From Metridium senile (Eukaryota; Cnidaria; Anthozoa; Actiniaria; Metridiidae): DNA of 64,000 nt. Both the position numbers and the translations under genes were made by a program. Under the pieces are notes generated by a model, which saw only the letters and a program-made list of their open reading frames with translations, was not told the DNA's origin and searched no databases. Shown here piece after piece: positions 33,065 through 49,821 of the stretch. The stretch spans positions 14,344,727 to 14,408,726 of the forward strand of contig OX459105.1 in NCBI GenBank assembly GCA_949775045.1, read 5' to 3'. Numbering within the stretch: position 1 is the stretch's first letter; each line of letters opens with the position of its first letter.

Positions 33065-35143
33065 TCACTCGCGTTCTTTCCTAAGAGCTGACAAAAGCAA
33101 AAGATTGTTCATTTGAGCTTCAAGCTCCTCCATTTTGACATCCTGTATACTGGCATCCTTCATTCCACCGATCATAACTTTCATTGCTTCGAGCAAATCC
33201 CCTGACTTTATAAAGCCAACACAATCGTTTCCTTGAGCAAGTGAAACCTTTTCATTTGAACTGTACATCTCTTTGATGTTTTTCATGGTGGTTGTGTTTG
33301 GAACCAGGTCACTGAGTTCCTTTCCTTCTGAAGCTTGTTGGAAGAATACAAGAGCCAGCTGGATCAAATCATCGTTGGGAGAGAACGATGCACTCTCGTG
33401 TTGACTGACAAAGCTGGTAAACTCTTCCTGTGTGCTGGAATCTGGGTGAGTCAAGAACCATAACTTGATTAAGCATCTAGCAAGCAGGGATATATAAACG
33501 TTGATTGTGACACGACTTGACCGTTTGTTTTCCTCAGTGGCATCACTCCTTGGGATTATCCTGAGCATGCTCTCGATACAATCCTGGCATCTGCTTGGAA
33601 ACAGATCCTGTAAAGAACAAACCATTTCCATTACATCGCCATCAGACAAAGTTCCATCTTGAAGTTTCCCAAGAAAGGGCTCGAAGTATAGACGTCTGTG
33701 GAATGTTGCAGACTGGAAAGCCAGAGAGCAACATCGTTTGAGCATACTGATCGATTTTGGCAGTATCGTTTTCCGTACTTCACAGATTAAATCAACAGCG
33801 TTTGCAAGTTTCTTTGGATCTTCGTCGTGCAATAGGTTGCTTTTTGGCATTAGGTACTGTGGAAGAAATCCTTCTTCAAGAGACTTCTGTAGGCGATCTA
33901 ACATATGTAGAAGACACTTTGCTGAGTTTTCTTCACACCAAAAGGTTTCATCTTGCTTTTCTATTTCCCAGAACATCAGATTCTTCAGTAAATATGTCGT
34001 TATACCAACATCAGACAAATAGAACTTTTTAATCATCTTTAGGAGAATCATGATATGACGTTGGGCTGGCGAAACGCTTTGGGCAAGTATGTTTTCAGCA
34101 ACTGAAAAAGACAACCTCCACTCCGTCTCATCCATGGCTGGAGGATCTACGTTTGTTCTAGAGGAATCCATGGCTGGAGGATCTGCGCTTCTTCCAGAAA
34201 GAGCTGTATCACCATTCTCTTCTATTGCTTTTCCTAAATAATTTACTGTTTCATTATTAGCCAATGAATCTGGACAAACGTTTGAGCTTGACTTGGTTGG
34301 GTCTTTGAGGTATTCTAATAATGTGGGAGGTTCTTGTTCGCGTTTTCCTCTACCGACTGGTGCGATATGGCATCCAGATTCAAAGATTTTCTGGATGAGA
34401 TCTGGTGATGGCCAGGAACTACTACGTGGTCGTACCAACCATTCCATGGCAGGCTCAGGCCAAGCTTGAGGAAACTTAAACACCTGAGTTTTATCTTCTT
34501 CGAACTTAATCCAGCCACCCATGGATTCCAGTTTACGTACTGGACCGTGAGCATCGTATGCCCAGGAAACGTTTTCATCGCTGCTGTTCAATTTATTTAA
34601 AATTTTCTCATGACCACCATATTTTTCTGGAAATAGAATACTATGATGGAGAAAAGTGGAGTCTTTGAACACTGGACGGAACTTTTTCCAGTCATCAGTA
34701 ATTCTGAGCTTCAAGTATCTTGGATCGTCAATGGAATGAACCACTTCGTTGAATATTCTCACAGGCTGGTTCTGTTCGTTGTCGGCAACTCCTTCAAAGA
34801 ACTTCATCGAGTCGTGGTCAGGAATCCAATGTTCTGTCTGAGCGATATCTGGCATTACAAGAGTGTAGAAAGCTAGTTCTCTATTTTCAAAACGCGGAAA
34901 GTGATCGGTGTTAGTTGAGACTCTAAATTCAGGAATACAGAACCCTTCAACCTGGCTTCCTGTTTCTATTTCTCTAACATCTCGAGAACCAATATATTCC
35001 GGATCAGAACGTAAGACCTCATTGTGGACGTCGTACTTAAACCATTCGGCATAGATATATTCTATTGGAAGCATGCAGTTCAAAATCACCGAAAAGGGTT
35101 CAAGCCAGACTTGTGATACTTGATCAAAGGTGTAGAACAACTT
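33065..35143 (-). CDS. Mab-21 domain protein (cGAS-like fold), 3' exon, probably catalytically degenerate
   Basis: The exon starts after acceptor tttttttcag at 35143 and encodes 692 residues to a stop at 33065. Mab-21 family hallmarks: GSQVEGFCIPEF near residues 61-72, the HGPVRK...VFKFPQAWP...EWLVRPRSSSWPSPDLI block, GCHIAPVG, and the helical WRLSFSVAENIL...QRHIMILLKMIKKF. cGAS-like receptors use GS plus three acidic residues. Here the first pair is Asn-Thr-Asp instead of Glu/Asp-x-Asp, and the third acid, expected in the xDxVFAL strand, appears as Thr (KTQVFKF). It is therefore probably a non-catalytic sensor or scaffold; this is inference from family knowledge. No ATG precedes in this exon and the 5' exon was not found; the MULE-like element lies upstream. 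An internal near-repeat (DPPAMDSS, DPPAMDET) precedes the helical domain. Confidence 0.85.
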   Translation of the reverse strand, partial: KLFYTFDQVSQVWLEPFSVILNCMLPIEYIYAEWFKYDVHNEVLRSDPEYIGSRDVREIETGSQVEGFCIPEFRVSTNTDHFPRFENRELAFYTLVMPDIAQTEHWIPDHDSMKFFEGVADNEQNQPVRIFNEVVHSIDDPRYLKLRITDDWKKFRPVFKDSTFLHHSILFPEKYGGHEKILNKLNSSDENVSWAYDAHGPVRKLESMGGWIKFEEDKTQVFKFPQAWPEPAMEWLVRPRSSSWPSPDLIQKIFESGCHIAPVGRGKREQEPPTLLEYLKDPTKSSSNVCPDSLANNETVNYLGKAIEENGDTALSGRSADPPAMDSSRTNVDPPAMDETEWRLSFSVAENILAQSVSPAQRHIMILLKMIKKFYLSDVGITTYLLKNLMFWEIEKQDETFWCEENSAKCLLHMLDRLQKSLEEGFLPQYLMPKSNLLHDEDPKKLANAVDLICEVRKTILPKSISMLKRCCSLAFQSATFHRRLYFEPFLGKLQDGTLSDGDVMEMVCSLQDLFPSRCQDCIESMLRIIPRSDATEENKRSSRVTINVYISLLARCLIKLWFLTHPDSSTQEEFTSFVSQHESASFSPNDDLIQLALVFFQQASEGKELSDLVPNTTTMKNIKEMYSSNEKVSLAQGNDCVGFIKSGDLLEAMKVMIGGMKDASIQDVKMEELEAQMNNLLLLSALRKERE

Positions 35144-35481
35144 CTGAAAAAAGAAAATGTATTTAAACGATACAGAAAATACAGAAAACAGGGGCCAAAA
35201 TAAATGCCATCAAATCAAATAAAAATCGTCGAATAATCCCTCCCTTCCCATTCTCTCCCCTCCCCCTTCAATGATTAATTTTACAAAAGAAAAAAAGAGT
35301 CAAATAAATAGTTTTGTATGATACCATACTTATGCAAATTAAAAGCAAGTTCGACAGTTTGATTTATGAAATGCTGCACATACAAAGAAAGTCACCAAAG
35401 CTTAATATAACCATTTGTTAACGTACAGACCATAGTTAGTAGAGGGAAATGGTTAGGAAGCCTTTTGTTGTAGGTTTTTGT

Positions 35482-38400
35482 CATTCTCGTACCCAGGCTA
35501 ACTCGGTCGTTCATCTCTCCCGTCATTACCTCTGGTAACAACGGATTTGAGACCCTCTCAGGCCGATGCTGATTGGCCAGTAAAATCGCGCATGCGCGAG
35601 TTTCGACGTACATTGACCCTAGGGTTCTCGTTCGTGATTGGTGGAATTTCTACGATGCTCGGAGCTTTTTGAAATGTGTTTTCTGCGCATAAAGTAAAGT
35701 ACACAAAGCTGACTCATTTTGTAACGGGCTCAGGAAGAATTCAAAATGGCGGGTAAACGAAGTAGATATGAAAACATCCAAAAAACGTTAGGAAATTGTG
35801 TTCTAACTCCACCTTGAACTGCTATAACTTATTTTATGCATATTTAGGACTATGAGGAATGTATGAAGGTATGTTTTGGTTTTCGTGAAGCGCATTTTGA
35901 GACGATTACAGGCATTGTTTGTTATCGATAAATTCAGTACCAGAATCGAATTGCTGTATTAAAGCTTTCTTCTCGAATTCTGTACTTCTTTCCTGCTGTT
36001 GAGGCAAGTAAAACTTTACTGACGTTGAAATTTTAATGAAGTGTATCTGATCTGTTGTTTGAAGCAAGGAATCTCAACATATGATTGAAACTAAGGTTTA
36101 TAACTTATTGTAAATCATTCCCACATTTATATCATGAATATATGATTGTAAAACATTCATATAGCCTTATCAGTAATAAAAATGATTTCAATGCATTCTG
36201 TAGTGGATATTATGAACTTTTACACTGTAATTTGACTCTATTATAAAGCTATTGTATTTGCCTTGGCTTTTCAAAATAATCTAATTATTATTAAATGTGA
36301 GGTGTTTATAATTTCACAGGCTATAATGTACATGATGAACAAGGGGTCAATTAGTATTTTTGTATTGGTGTGTTAGATTTTGAAATGAATAATTTAGCCA
36401 ATTTACTGATATAAAATTACAATTCCAAATGCTATTATTGCAACCAGTGAACTGTCACTTCATATTTATAGTAGATACATGTAGTACTTATTTATATATT
36501 TTGTCATTGATATATTGATTTGTATTATTCTTGATATAAACAGAGTTAACTCTATTAACTCTGATATAAAACATGACTATACAGAAACACTATTTGTAGA
36601 TATGCCAACATGTTGTGATAATAATAACAATGGCAATCAGATAACTACACTTACAATAGTTGAAGTGGTCTTATTTCACTTGTAATATCATTGTAAATGT
36701 GTATACCAGTAGTTTCCTTTTTTGGTACAAATCTTTATATATAAGTTTATATACTTTTTGTTCTATACTCAATAGAGTGCAAATAGTATATTCATGAAAT
36801 ACAAATTACTAAATACTAATAAATACTGCCAGAAGTTCCATAAAATATTCAAATATCTCACAGACATACTATATGCACTTAACTTTATATTTCACAGTCA
36901 AAATATCTTTTTAGGTAAGCATATCACATCAGAATATACATGAAATGGAGCTCTGCAGTATTCAAATAAAAAAATAGGATGAAAGGAACGCAGTAAAAGT
37001 CTATTCAACGTCTCATTTCCATTCCTCATTTCATGTGTATTTAACTAAACTATTATCACAAACCCACAGCATCTTTCTAATTAGCAGTACTGTTGATATA
37101 TTTGCTGTGTTGAATAAAATTATTGCACTCTAGTGATGATATCAATAAGGGTAAAATATTACATCATGTTCCATGACATCTTGTTTTTACAGTACAGTTA
37201 CAATGTTGGGTTTTAATCTGAACTGAATATTTGAGTTCTTAATTGCACTGGCTTCATGCAGCCACAATAGAATGTGAAGTAATAGTTTGTATAATTTTAG
37301 TAGTACCAAACCAATAAGGAATGCGCATTTCAAAAAACAATAAGAATACCACAGGTGTTTTCCCTCTTCTTTTTACCTACTGATCAAGGTCTAAGTCTGA
37401 GAATTACAAACTTGACATTTAATTATAATCATAATAACAATAAAGCACTTTATTTTAATAGGATAACTAGAATTACAGATGTTATTTTCATCTAGTCCCT
37501 AAATGATAATAATTAAATAGCATACATACATAACTATGCTGGTACTTGGATAGGCAAAACTGATTAGATGGCAGATAATGAGATTGTTCAATTGCTTGAA
37601 ATAACAATAAATATTTAGATTATATCATTGTTTTGCAAAAATAACAATTTTAATTAAAAGGACATAACTAGGTACTACTAGCTGACAACAGGTTACAGTC
37701 GGGTATTCACACAAACACATAGTCTTATATATGAGAGGAACATAAAGAAGATTGCAAATTTCTTTTATACTACTATCACAATCAACTGTCACAGTACAAA
37801 CCTCATTAACTCTTTACTTGACAATTGAACCCTATTTTATAGACCATAAACTTAGACTTATTAATATATATATATTTTTAATTTATAGGGGAAGTTTATC
37901 AATAGGGACGAAAGTCCTGTAGCTTCTACCTGTCACAAAATTAGTTTTAGAAATTTTATCATTAACTTCTCGTTTCATTTTATTCATTTAGTGTACAAAC
38001 ATTATACCCATGAAACAAGTAGTAATAATTAATACTAAGTAGTGCTAATTAAACAATTGAAAACAATAGAATTAGCATAAAATATCACTATTTAGTACTA
38101 TTTATTTTTCATGCTTTTAATGTTTGTACTCTATTGTGACAAATAGATAAATAAAAAAAATAGAAAACAAAATTTAAGTTATTGACAATTGGTCTGCATT
38201 GCAATAATTATCATGAATATTTCGATAAAATATGATTTTTATGATGCAGAAATGATATTTTGAACATTTTTTATATCCCTAAAATTGACTTAAATCATCT
38301 AAAACAGGTCAATATGAGAAAAGTGAGATGACAAATGAATTGCAGAATTGATTTTTGATATCTAACCAGAATAAAATTTACTTGATATACAAGTGAAATA

Positions 38401-39590
38401 AGACCACTTCAACTATTGTAAGTGTAGTTATCTGATTGCCATTGTTATTATTATCACAACATGTTGGCATATCTACAAATAGTGTTTCTGTATAGTCATG
38501 TTTTATATCAGAGTTAATAGAGTTAACTCTGTTTATATCAAGAATAATACAAATCAATATATCAATGACAAAATATATAAATAAGTACTACATGTATCTA
38601 CTATAAATATGAAGTGACAGTTCACTGGTTGCAATAATAGCATTTGGAATTGTAATTTTATATCAGTAAATTGGCTAAATTATTCATTTCAAAATCTAAC
38701 ACACCAATACAAAAATACTAATTGACCCCTTGTTCATCATGTACATTATAGCCTGTGAAATTATAAACACCTCACATTTAATAATAATTAGATTATTTTG
38801 AAAAGCCAAGGCAAATACAATAGCTTTATAATAGAGTCAAATTACAGTGTAAAAGTTCATAATATCCACTACAGAATGCATTGAAATCATTTTTATTACT
38901 GATAAGGCTATATGAATGTTTTACAATCATATATTCATGATATAAATGTGGGAATGATTTACAATAAGTTATAAACCTTAGTTTCAATCATATGTTGAGA
39001 TTCCTTGCTTCAAACAACAGATCAGATACACTTCATTAAAATTTCAACGTCAGTAAAGTTTTACTTGCCTCAACAGCAGGAAAGAAGTACAGAATTCGAG
39101 AAGAAAGCTTTAATACAGCAATTCGATTCTGGTACTGAATTTATCGATAACAAACAATGCCTGTAATCGTCTCAAAATGCGCTTCACGAAAACCAAAACA
39201 TACCTTCATACATTCCTCATAGTCCTAAATATGCATAAAATAAGTTATAGCAGTTCAAGGTGGAGTTAGAACACAATTTCCTAACGTTTTTTGGATGTTT
39301 TCATATCTACTTCGTTTACCCGCCATTTTGAATTCTTCCTGAGCCCGTTACAAAATGAGTCAGCTTTGTGTACTTTACTTTATGCGCAGAAAACACATTT
39401 CAAAAAGCTCCGAGCATCGTAGAAATTCCACCAATCACGAACGAGAACCCTAGGGTCAATGTACGTCGAAACTCGCGCATGCGCGATTTTACTGGCCAAT
39501 CAGCATCGGCCTGAGAGGGTCTCAAATCCGTTGTTACCAGAGGTAATGACGGGAGAGATGAACGACCGAGTTAGCCTGGGTACGAGAATG
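35482..39590. mobile_element. 4.1-kb long-TIR element with perfect 9-bp target duplication (Mutator-like, non-autonomous)
   Basis: The arms 35482-36683 and 38389-39590 are each 1202 bases and near-identical inverted repeats, starting cattctcgtacccaggc. Both outer flanks carry ggtttttgt (35473-35481 and 39591-39599). A 9-bp duplication with very long TIRs is the classical signature of Mutator-like elements. The 1.7-kb centre has no transposase-like ORF and contains other repeats (family E ends at 36771, 37134, 37988 and 38140). The high arm identity suggests recent activity. It is missing from the paralogous segment near 49790. Outside the TSD an older, diverged inverted repeat (about 35262-35471 against 39838-39955) surrounds it. 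Confidence 0.85.
36771..38140. repeat. Family E-like repeats in the centre of the long-TIR element
   Basis: tagagtgcaaatagtatattc at 36774 and attgcactctag at 37122 bound one segment; tgtacaaacattatacccat at 37993 and aatgtttgtactctat at 38119 bound a second. The second resembles 47580-47706 across gaaaacaatagaattagcat. No coding sequence. Confidence 0.55.
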
Positions 39591-40701
39591 GGTTTTTGTA
39601 CGCTTTTTTTCAAGCGTGACCATGCGCAACCTTTTGTCGGCGCATTTGTTTTAGCCATATTGGATACGTCTGAGTGAGCATACTAAAAATCATTATTTGG
39701 GCTTTTGCTTCAAAATACTCAAAGATTTAGAACAAATATTACAATATCCCTTACAATAATCTCATAGAAAAAGACTCATTTTGCAATTTTGATTGGCAAT
39801 AAAGAAGTGGTTCAACTTCGCAATGCAAACAAAGGAGTACAACAAAAGGTTTCCTAACCATTCCCCTCTATAAACTATGTACAGACGGACTCTGATAAAG
39901 CAAAACTATTTATTTGACTCTTTTGTTTTTTTTTGTAAAAGTAATCACTGAACCGTACTTGAATAATTACATTTGTATATTTAATGCTATATATATACAC
40001 ATTAAAACCTCACTTGATGATGACATCGAACGATGTCGAAACGTTGTAATTATCTCCTAGCGTTTGTCACTTTCTTATAAATTTTACGTTTTAAACTAAC
40101 AATGCATTTCGGCCTTGGAATGAACTATTCACACTATAAGTCAACGTTTTTGAAATAGCTGTATATCAAAAGTATATTAGCATAATGTTTGTTACATCTC
40201 GTTGCGTTCTTTGACATCCTGTTTAGATAATTTACGTTGAGAGTTTAGTAGGTATTTAGTCTTTACAACCAGTAGTATCGTGGTGAACTTAATTATTTAC
40301 AATTCATGAATTGAGTTCAATTCAAGTCCTAGTGACCGTAACGTTAAAGACTGCAATATTATTACATCGTTCTATTATATAGTCCATTATCAGTAAGTGA
40401 AGTGCCTTGCATGGGACTTAGAGTGCTGTTCGCGCTTTCCCCTTTGGCTGTCATATATAGGGATGTAAAGATTCTTTGTATTTTTCAGTTTTAATATTGT
40501 ATTTATCACTCAATAAAATTTATTTATTTTAATTTATTTTAATCAATATTTAAACAGGGTATACGTATATCCAGTTTAGCATAGTATCAAATCAGAAATG
40601 TTCGACATGATACATCGATACTACATCGATTAACTAAACTGAATTCAGTTGTCTTCAGATAAGATCTACTTACTCTCGTCATTTAAAACTGAAAACATTT
40701 A

Positions 40702-40928
40702 CAGTGCGACTACTCGAACCAAGGCCACCCACACAAATTTTTCACAAATTATTCAATCCCTATACAAGATAATTCTTGTGTTTTTTGTTGACTCTTTGAT
40801 ATTGTATTTCAACTGTAAAACTTTCTGAATCATAAATTTCCCGTAATTCTATTGTTTAGATACTTGGACGTGATTGGATGATTTGTGAAAAATTTGTTTG
40901 GGTGGCCTTGGTTCGAGTAGTCGCACTG
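40702..40928. mobile_element. Hairpin MITE with TA duplication and an intact empty site elsewhere in the window
   Basis: Ends cagtgcgactactcgaacc and ggttcgagtagtcgcactg, flanked by TA (40700-40701, 40929-40930). The duplicated segment near 50425-50440 reads catttaaaaagatg, which is this locus with the element and one TA removed. That fixes both boundaries and the target site. No coding capacity. Confidence 0.9.
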
Positions 40929-42359
40929 TAAAAAGATGTCGAGATTGAGCTAATACAGAAACTTTCATTAAAATAAATTGATTATAACCGAATGTGTCGA
41001 AGAGTTTCTCTGAATTGTCGAAGAAATAATCTACTTTGGAGTCGGTTGAACAATACGAAAAAAGTAATAAAGAATAATAATAAGAAAAATCGCATGATGT
41101 TATCCATCGTAAGACAAGACAGGAAGCAAATATATTGAACAAATACACACGTCCTCGCGTCCATCAAGCTAAATATATAGTGCTAATTAATACAGCTAAG
41201 TTTTCTGTTTGTCCTTACACAACTTAGGCCACGCATTCATGAAATATCATTAATACCACTTCATATACTTCATATATTTAAAGCTAGCGACTTGCAGCGA
41301 CGTGAGTTGAACGGACGAGAAGTAGTAATCTCTTCATAATTGCTAATTCAGTCCTGGTTTTCCTTATATAATATAATGCTATATTAAAAATATAAGAACT
41401 TGAAATATGATTTTAAACGCAAAACTTACTGATTTATCCATTTGTACTGAAGAAATGAATGAGGAATGAAGAACAACGAACTGATTCTGGTCAATATCTT
41501 AAAATTGAAAACCGGAAATAAATTCAAACACAGGGATCCCAACGAGCAACAAAACAACACAGGGATCCCACATTGCAAAAGGTTTATGAGCAAAACGGTA
41601 TTTACAGTTATTGACAATTAAAACGACTAAGAAATGGCTACTCAAATATCTAAATGAGTTGTTCCCTAGGTAAAAACAACTGAGCAGTGAAGAACGTACA
41701 CAAATATCGATGAATTAATCCACAGGAACAGGAACTCAACTATGAAAGGGAGGCGGTTACTTATCTTAAATTATAATATATAAATTATAATATAGCAGAA
41801 CTATTCGCACGCTCTTATTGGTAAAAACTTTGAACTATATATCAGTTTGTTAATCGTTTTTTTTTTTTTCATGTATATATATATATTTTCTCACGTGAGT
41901 CTATAACGCCATTGGCGCGCGACTTTGTGTTGTCTAATTGATACATTTTACTCAGTTGAGTATGTCATTACTCAGTTAGTAACATAAACAATCATTAACG
42001 CCTTTTAATTCTGTGCATTATTAGTTGAAATAGTTATATTTGAAAAAGTTTATCCGACATAATAGATGTAGACAATTAATTATGCAATTCAAAAAAGATT
42101 AATTTGTGACCCACGTTGAACTGAGAATAAAAATAAACTTTATACACTGCATACAAAACAATCAAAGAGCACTTAACTTGACAAACATTTCAATATTAAC
42201 TTGTTCTTACATGTTCAAACTGCTACACCATGCACTGAATCATATAATACAGGTATACTTTAGATTACCGCATTCAAGGTTCGAGTCTCTGTATCTACCA
42301 GTTCGCTTCGTTTAAAGAAAAGGAATCAGAAACTCTCTTTTAAAGCAGTGATAACAGTC

Positions 42360-42429
42360 ATGAAGATGATGATAGTATTGTTGTTGCTCGCGATGGTATC
42401 TGTGACGATGGAGAAAACACTCTCTCAAG
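42360..42429 (+). CDS. Extra signal-peptide exon of the ShKT-F5/8C family
   Basis: Encodes MKMMIVLLLLAMVSVTMEKT and three more residues, ending in phase 1 at donor g/gtatgg. It differs by one residue from the exon at 43862, 1.5 kb downstream, and has the same 5' flank (gttcgagtctctg, cagaaactctc, agcagtgataacagtcatg). No ShKT or discoidin exon lies between the two. It could be an alternative first exon of the gene at 43862-48527 or a leftover of a lost copy. Confidence 0.7.
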
Positions 42430-43861
42430 GTATGGTGGTAATAATGTACTTACTGACTGTGTGATTAAGCGTTAACAAGCGCGTTTTAATAGCTGAGAGC
42501 GGGTTATTGTTTTGAAACACAGTTTAATAGACAGAGTTAAGCGCATTGTTTTTCAATGACTTGAACCGTATGCCTCGTATCCCAAACTACACTCACGAAC
42601 CTGTATTACAGGGACATAAAAGATTCATGATGCAACGCTGAAACCCTGGCTAGCAGCGACCAAATAGTTCAATAACTAGCTCATATTAACACACACAACA
42701 CTCACAAACTATTGATAAAGAAATATGTTTTTTTTTTTTAGTATAATGAACAACCTATACTATAATTACTAATATACTCCGGCTAAGATTGTAAGCCGCG
42801 CGGCATGTGTTCCCTAACAGTCCCGGTAAATTATATTGTCAATGTTGTTATATTATAATATAAATCTTATATATTTATAATGCGCTTTGTTATTGTTTTA
42901 TTGATGTTAAAATCTATATGTACTAAAGTTTTAAGTTTTTTTTTGAGTTAGTGAATCGGTTTCTCTTACTTGGCATGGATAAATATAAACTATATAATCG
43001 AATATGCTGAATTAACTACAACAAATTAAATTATGTTTTTAAAAAAGTTATCAATGTTTGATCTCTGCATTCTAGGTTATGTTTAACGTGTCACGCAAAA
43101 AATCTTTTTTATGCGTAAAATTTTCGATTTCGCAATTTAGAAAAATAAATAAATTATGAACTGAAAGTATGACAGTTTTGATTTCGTATTTATAGAAATA
43201 AACAGCACAAATTTTCGGCAAAGTTAATATGAATAAGCAATTGCCATGCACCGTTAGCCTAAAGAACACGACAAAAACTGACTACTAATTAAACAGCTTT
43301 CCGCTTAATATATATATAAAAAGAGGATAAAAAAGAAAACAAATAATAATATATAATAAAAAGCGACTGGAATTTGTGATATTAAGGACATACATATATA
43401 CTCGTCAAAAACATTGAGGTTAATGTAGGAACAATGCAAGACTGAGAAAATGGCAAAAAGAGCTAAAAATATAAAAAAACCAGGAACATTTTAACAGTTA
43501 AAGCTAATTAAACAACTAACTTTTACTATTTTATCTTTTTTTCCAAATATATTTTACTATACTATTATTATAGCTATCCTTCAATATTTAATCAACAGTT
43601 CTAACTTAGTTTGTTTTGAATATATTTTCTTTCATTTTTATAATAATTAATTTAAACAATAGCCTCATGCCGTCTTCAACTGCCTATTTCAGTTATCTTA
43701 ACTTGTTCTTACATGTTTGAACACCTACACTACTTATTGGCTTATAGTGCATATATACTAGAAATAACCTCATTCAAGGTTCGAGTCTCTGCATCTACTC
43801 TACCAGTTCGCTTTGTGTTGAGAAAGAATCAGAAACTCTTTTCGAAGCAGTGATAACAGTC

Positions 43862-48527
<4,666 letters not shown>

Positions 48528-49097
48528 GGTATTATCATCATTTAATTAAAAAATCAATATGAGTTAGAAAAAAAATCAAATAGAGTTGAGTGTCGTATTA
48601 TACAGCAATCATAGAACCTATTTGTGCCGTAACGTCCCGTACGGAATTTTGTCAGAGAAATAAGCGTAGTAATAACTACAATAAAAATGAAGTGGCTGGA
48701 TTATTAATTCTACAAAAATAGGATTAAGTGTTAAATACTTAATGATGATAATCCATATGTAAAGTATATCCGAAAGTGTCTCATCATTTTTATCTTTATT
48801 CAGTGTATTCCATCATAATTTCTGTTTTTATTATTTTTTCAGTGTCTCTATGTACGCCAAGAAAGGACAAAGGACAACTAAAAACGACTAAAGTTAAAAA
48901 CATTAAGAATAAAAATCCAATAAAAGTATTTAATAGAATGTAAAGTAAACATTTTAAGAATAACAATAAGTTAAAAATAAAGATATTGCATTGAAATGAT
49001 GAATTCATTTGTGTTTACTGAAACTGAAAAAAGGAAAACAATTTTACAACCACATTGTCCAAGGTGATAGAAGTACAGAAATGAGTTATGGGGCGGG

Positions 49098-49400
49098 GCA
49101 TACATTTAAACGCAATTAATCGAGGTGCTTACAATCACTATTCTTGTCAAAAACATGGAGGTTATTGTTGGGATATTATAGGCATACATCTAAACACGAA
49201 TAATCGAGGTGCTTACAATCATTATTCTCGTCAAGAACATGGAGATTATGGTTGATATATTATAGGCATACATCTAAACACGAATATTCGAGGTGCTTAC
49301 AATCATTATTCTCGTCAAGAACATGGAGATTATTGTTGAAATATTATAGGCATACATCTATACACGAATAATCGAAGTGCTTACAATCATTGTTTTTGAA
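49098..49400. repeat. Minisatellite, about four copies of an 83-87-bp unit
   Basis: Each unit has ggcatacatctaaacac, gaggtgcttacaatcatt, attctcgtcaagaacatgg and tattgttg. The same unit is present once at 56180-56270, 3' of ShKT-F5/8C gene 2, so it amplified after the duplication. Confidence 0.85.
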
Positions 49401-49605
49401 AAAAAAATAAAAAAAAAGAGGTTCTTCGCCTGCGCCTGCGGTTATTGTTCGGTTGATTCCTAACGATATATTCTTCGCTAAAAATAACCTTTTTATCCCA
49501 TTAATTACTTTATTTTGAACTTTATTTTTAATGCACTTATGTATTAAAATACTATATCTATATTAATTTACAATGCAATTCGACAATGTCAGACAAATAA
49601 TTATA

Positions 49606-49735
49606 TAAAAGGTTCAAGCCAGACTTGTAATACTTTATCAAAGGTGTAGAATAACTTCTGAAAAAAGAAAATGTATTTTAACAATGCAGAAAATAAAACA
49701 GGTGCCAAAAAAATGCCATCATATCAAAACCATCG
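49606..49735 (-). pseudogene. Remnant of a second Mab-21 gene copy
   Basis: About 120 bases match 35099-35225: the first 45 coding bases of the Mab-21 exon, its acceptor (read on the minus strand) and adjoining intron, including ggttcaagccagacttg and gtgtagaa-aacttctgaaaa. Everything 3' of codon 15 is gone, and the sequence joins unrelated AT-rich DNA at 49605. It shows the Mab-21 gene was part of the duplicated unit and was deleted here. Confidence 0.85.
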
Positions 49736-49740
49736 AATTT

Positions 49741-49792
49741 CCCTCCCCTCCCCTCCCCTCCCCTCCCCTCCTCTCCCCTCCCCTCCCCTCTT
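49741..49792. repeat. (CCCCT)n microsatellite
   Basis: Ten near-perfect cccct pentamers. The equivalent tract at 35237-35265 is short and irregular. Confidence 0.9.
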
Positions 49793-49821
49793 CATCATTT
49801 ACACAAGTCAACATTTCTGAA

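Larger units (their letters stand above)
40138..42475. repeat. Segmental duplication, copy 1 (upstream of the first signal-peptide exon)
   Basis: Collinear with 49822-51845: both begin at gctgtatatcaaa and pass through ttgcgttctttgacatcctg, tagggatgtaaag, tacacacgtc, acttgcagcgac and a signal-peptide exon. The MITE at 40702-40928 is present only here. No conserved coding sequence precedes the signal exon. Confidence 0.8.

Noticed and set aside
35392..35613. 72-73-codon frames mirrored at 35392-35613 and 39459-39677
   Set aside because: They are the two arms of the long-TIR element translated; no conserved domain.
40849..41167. Hydrophobic minus-strand frames as a possible 5' exon of the Mab-21 gene
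   Set aside because: The duplicate at 50540-50670 has an early stop, and no donor joins in phase to 35143.
49098..49400. Regularly spaced repeat resembling a CRISPR array
   Set aside because: Units are head-to-tail without unique spacers, in an animal genome; it is a minisatellite.
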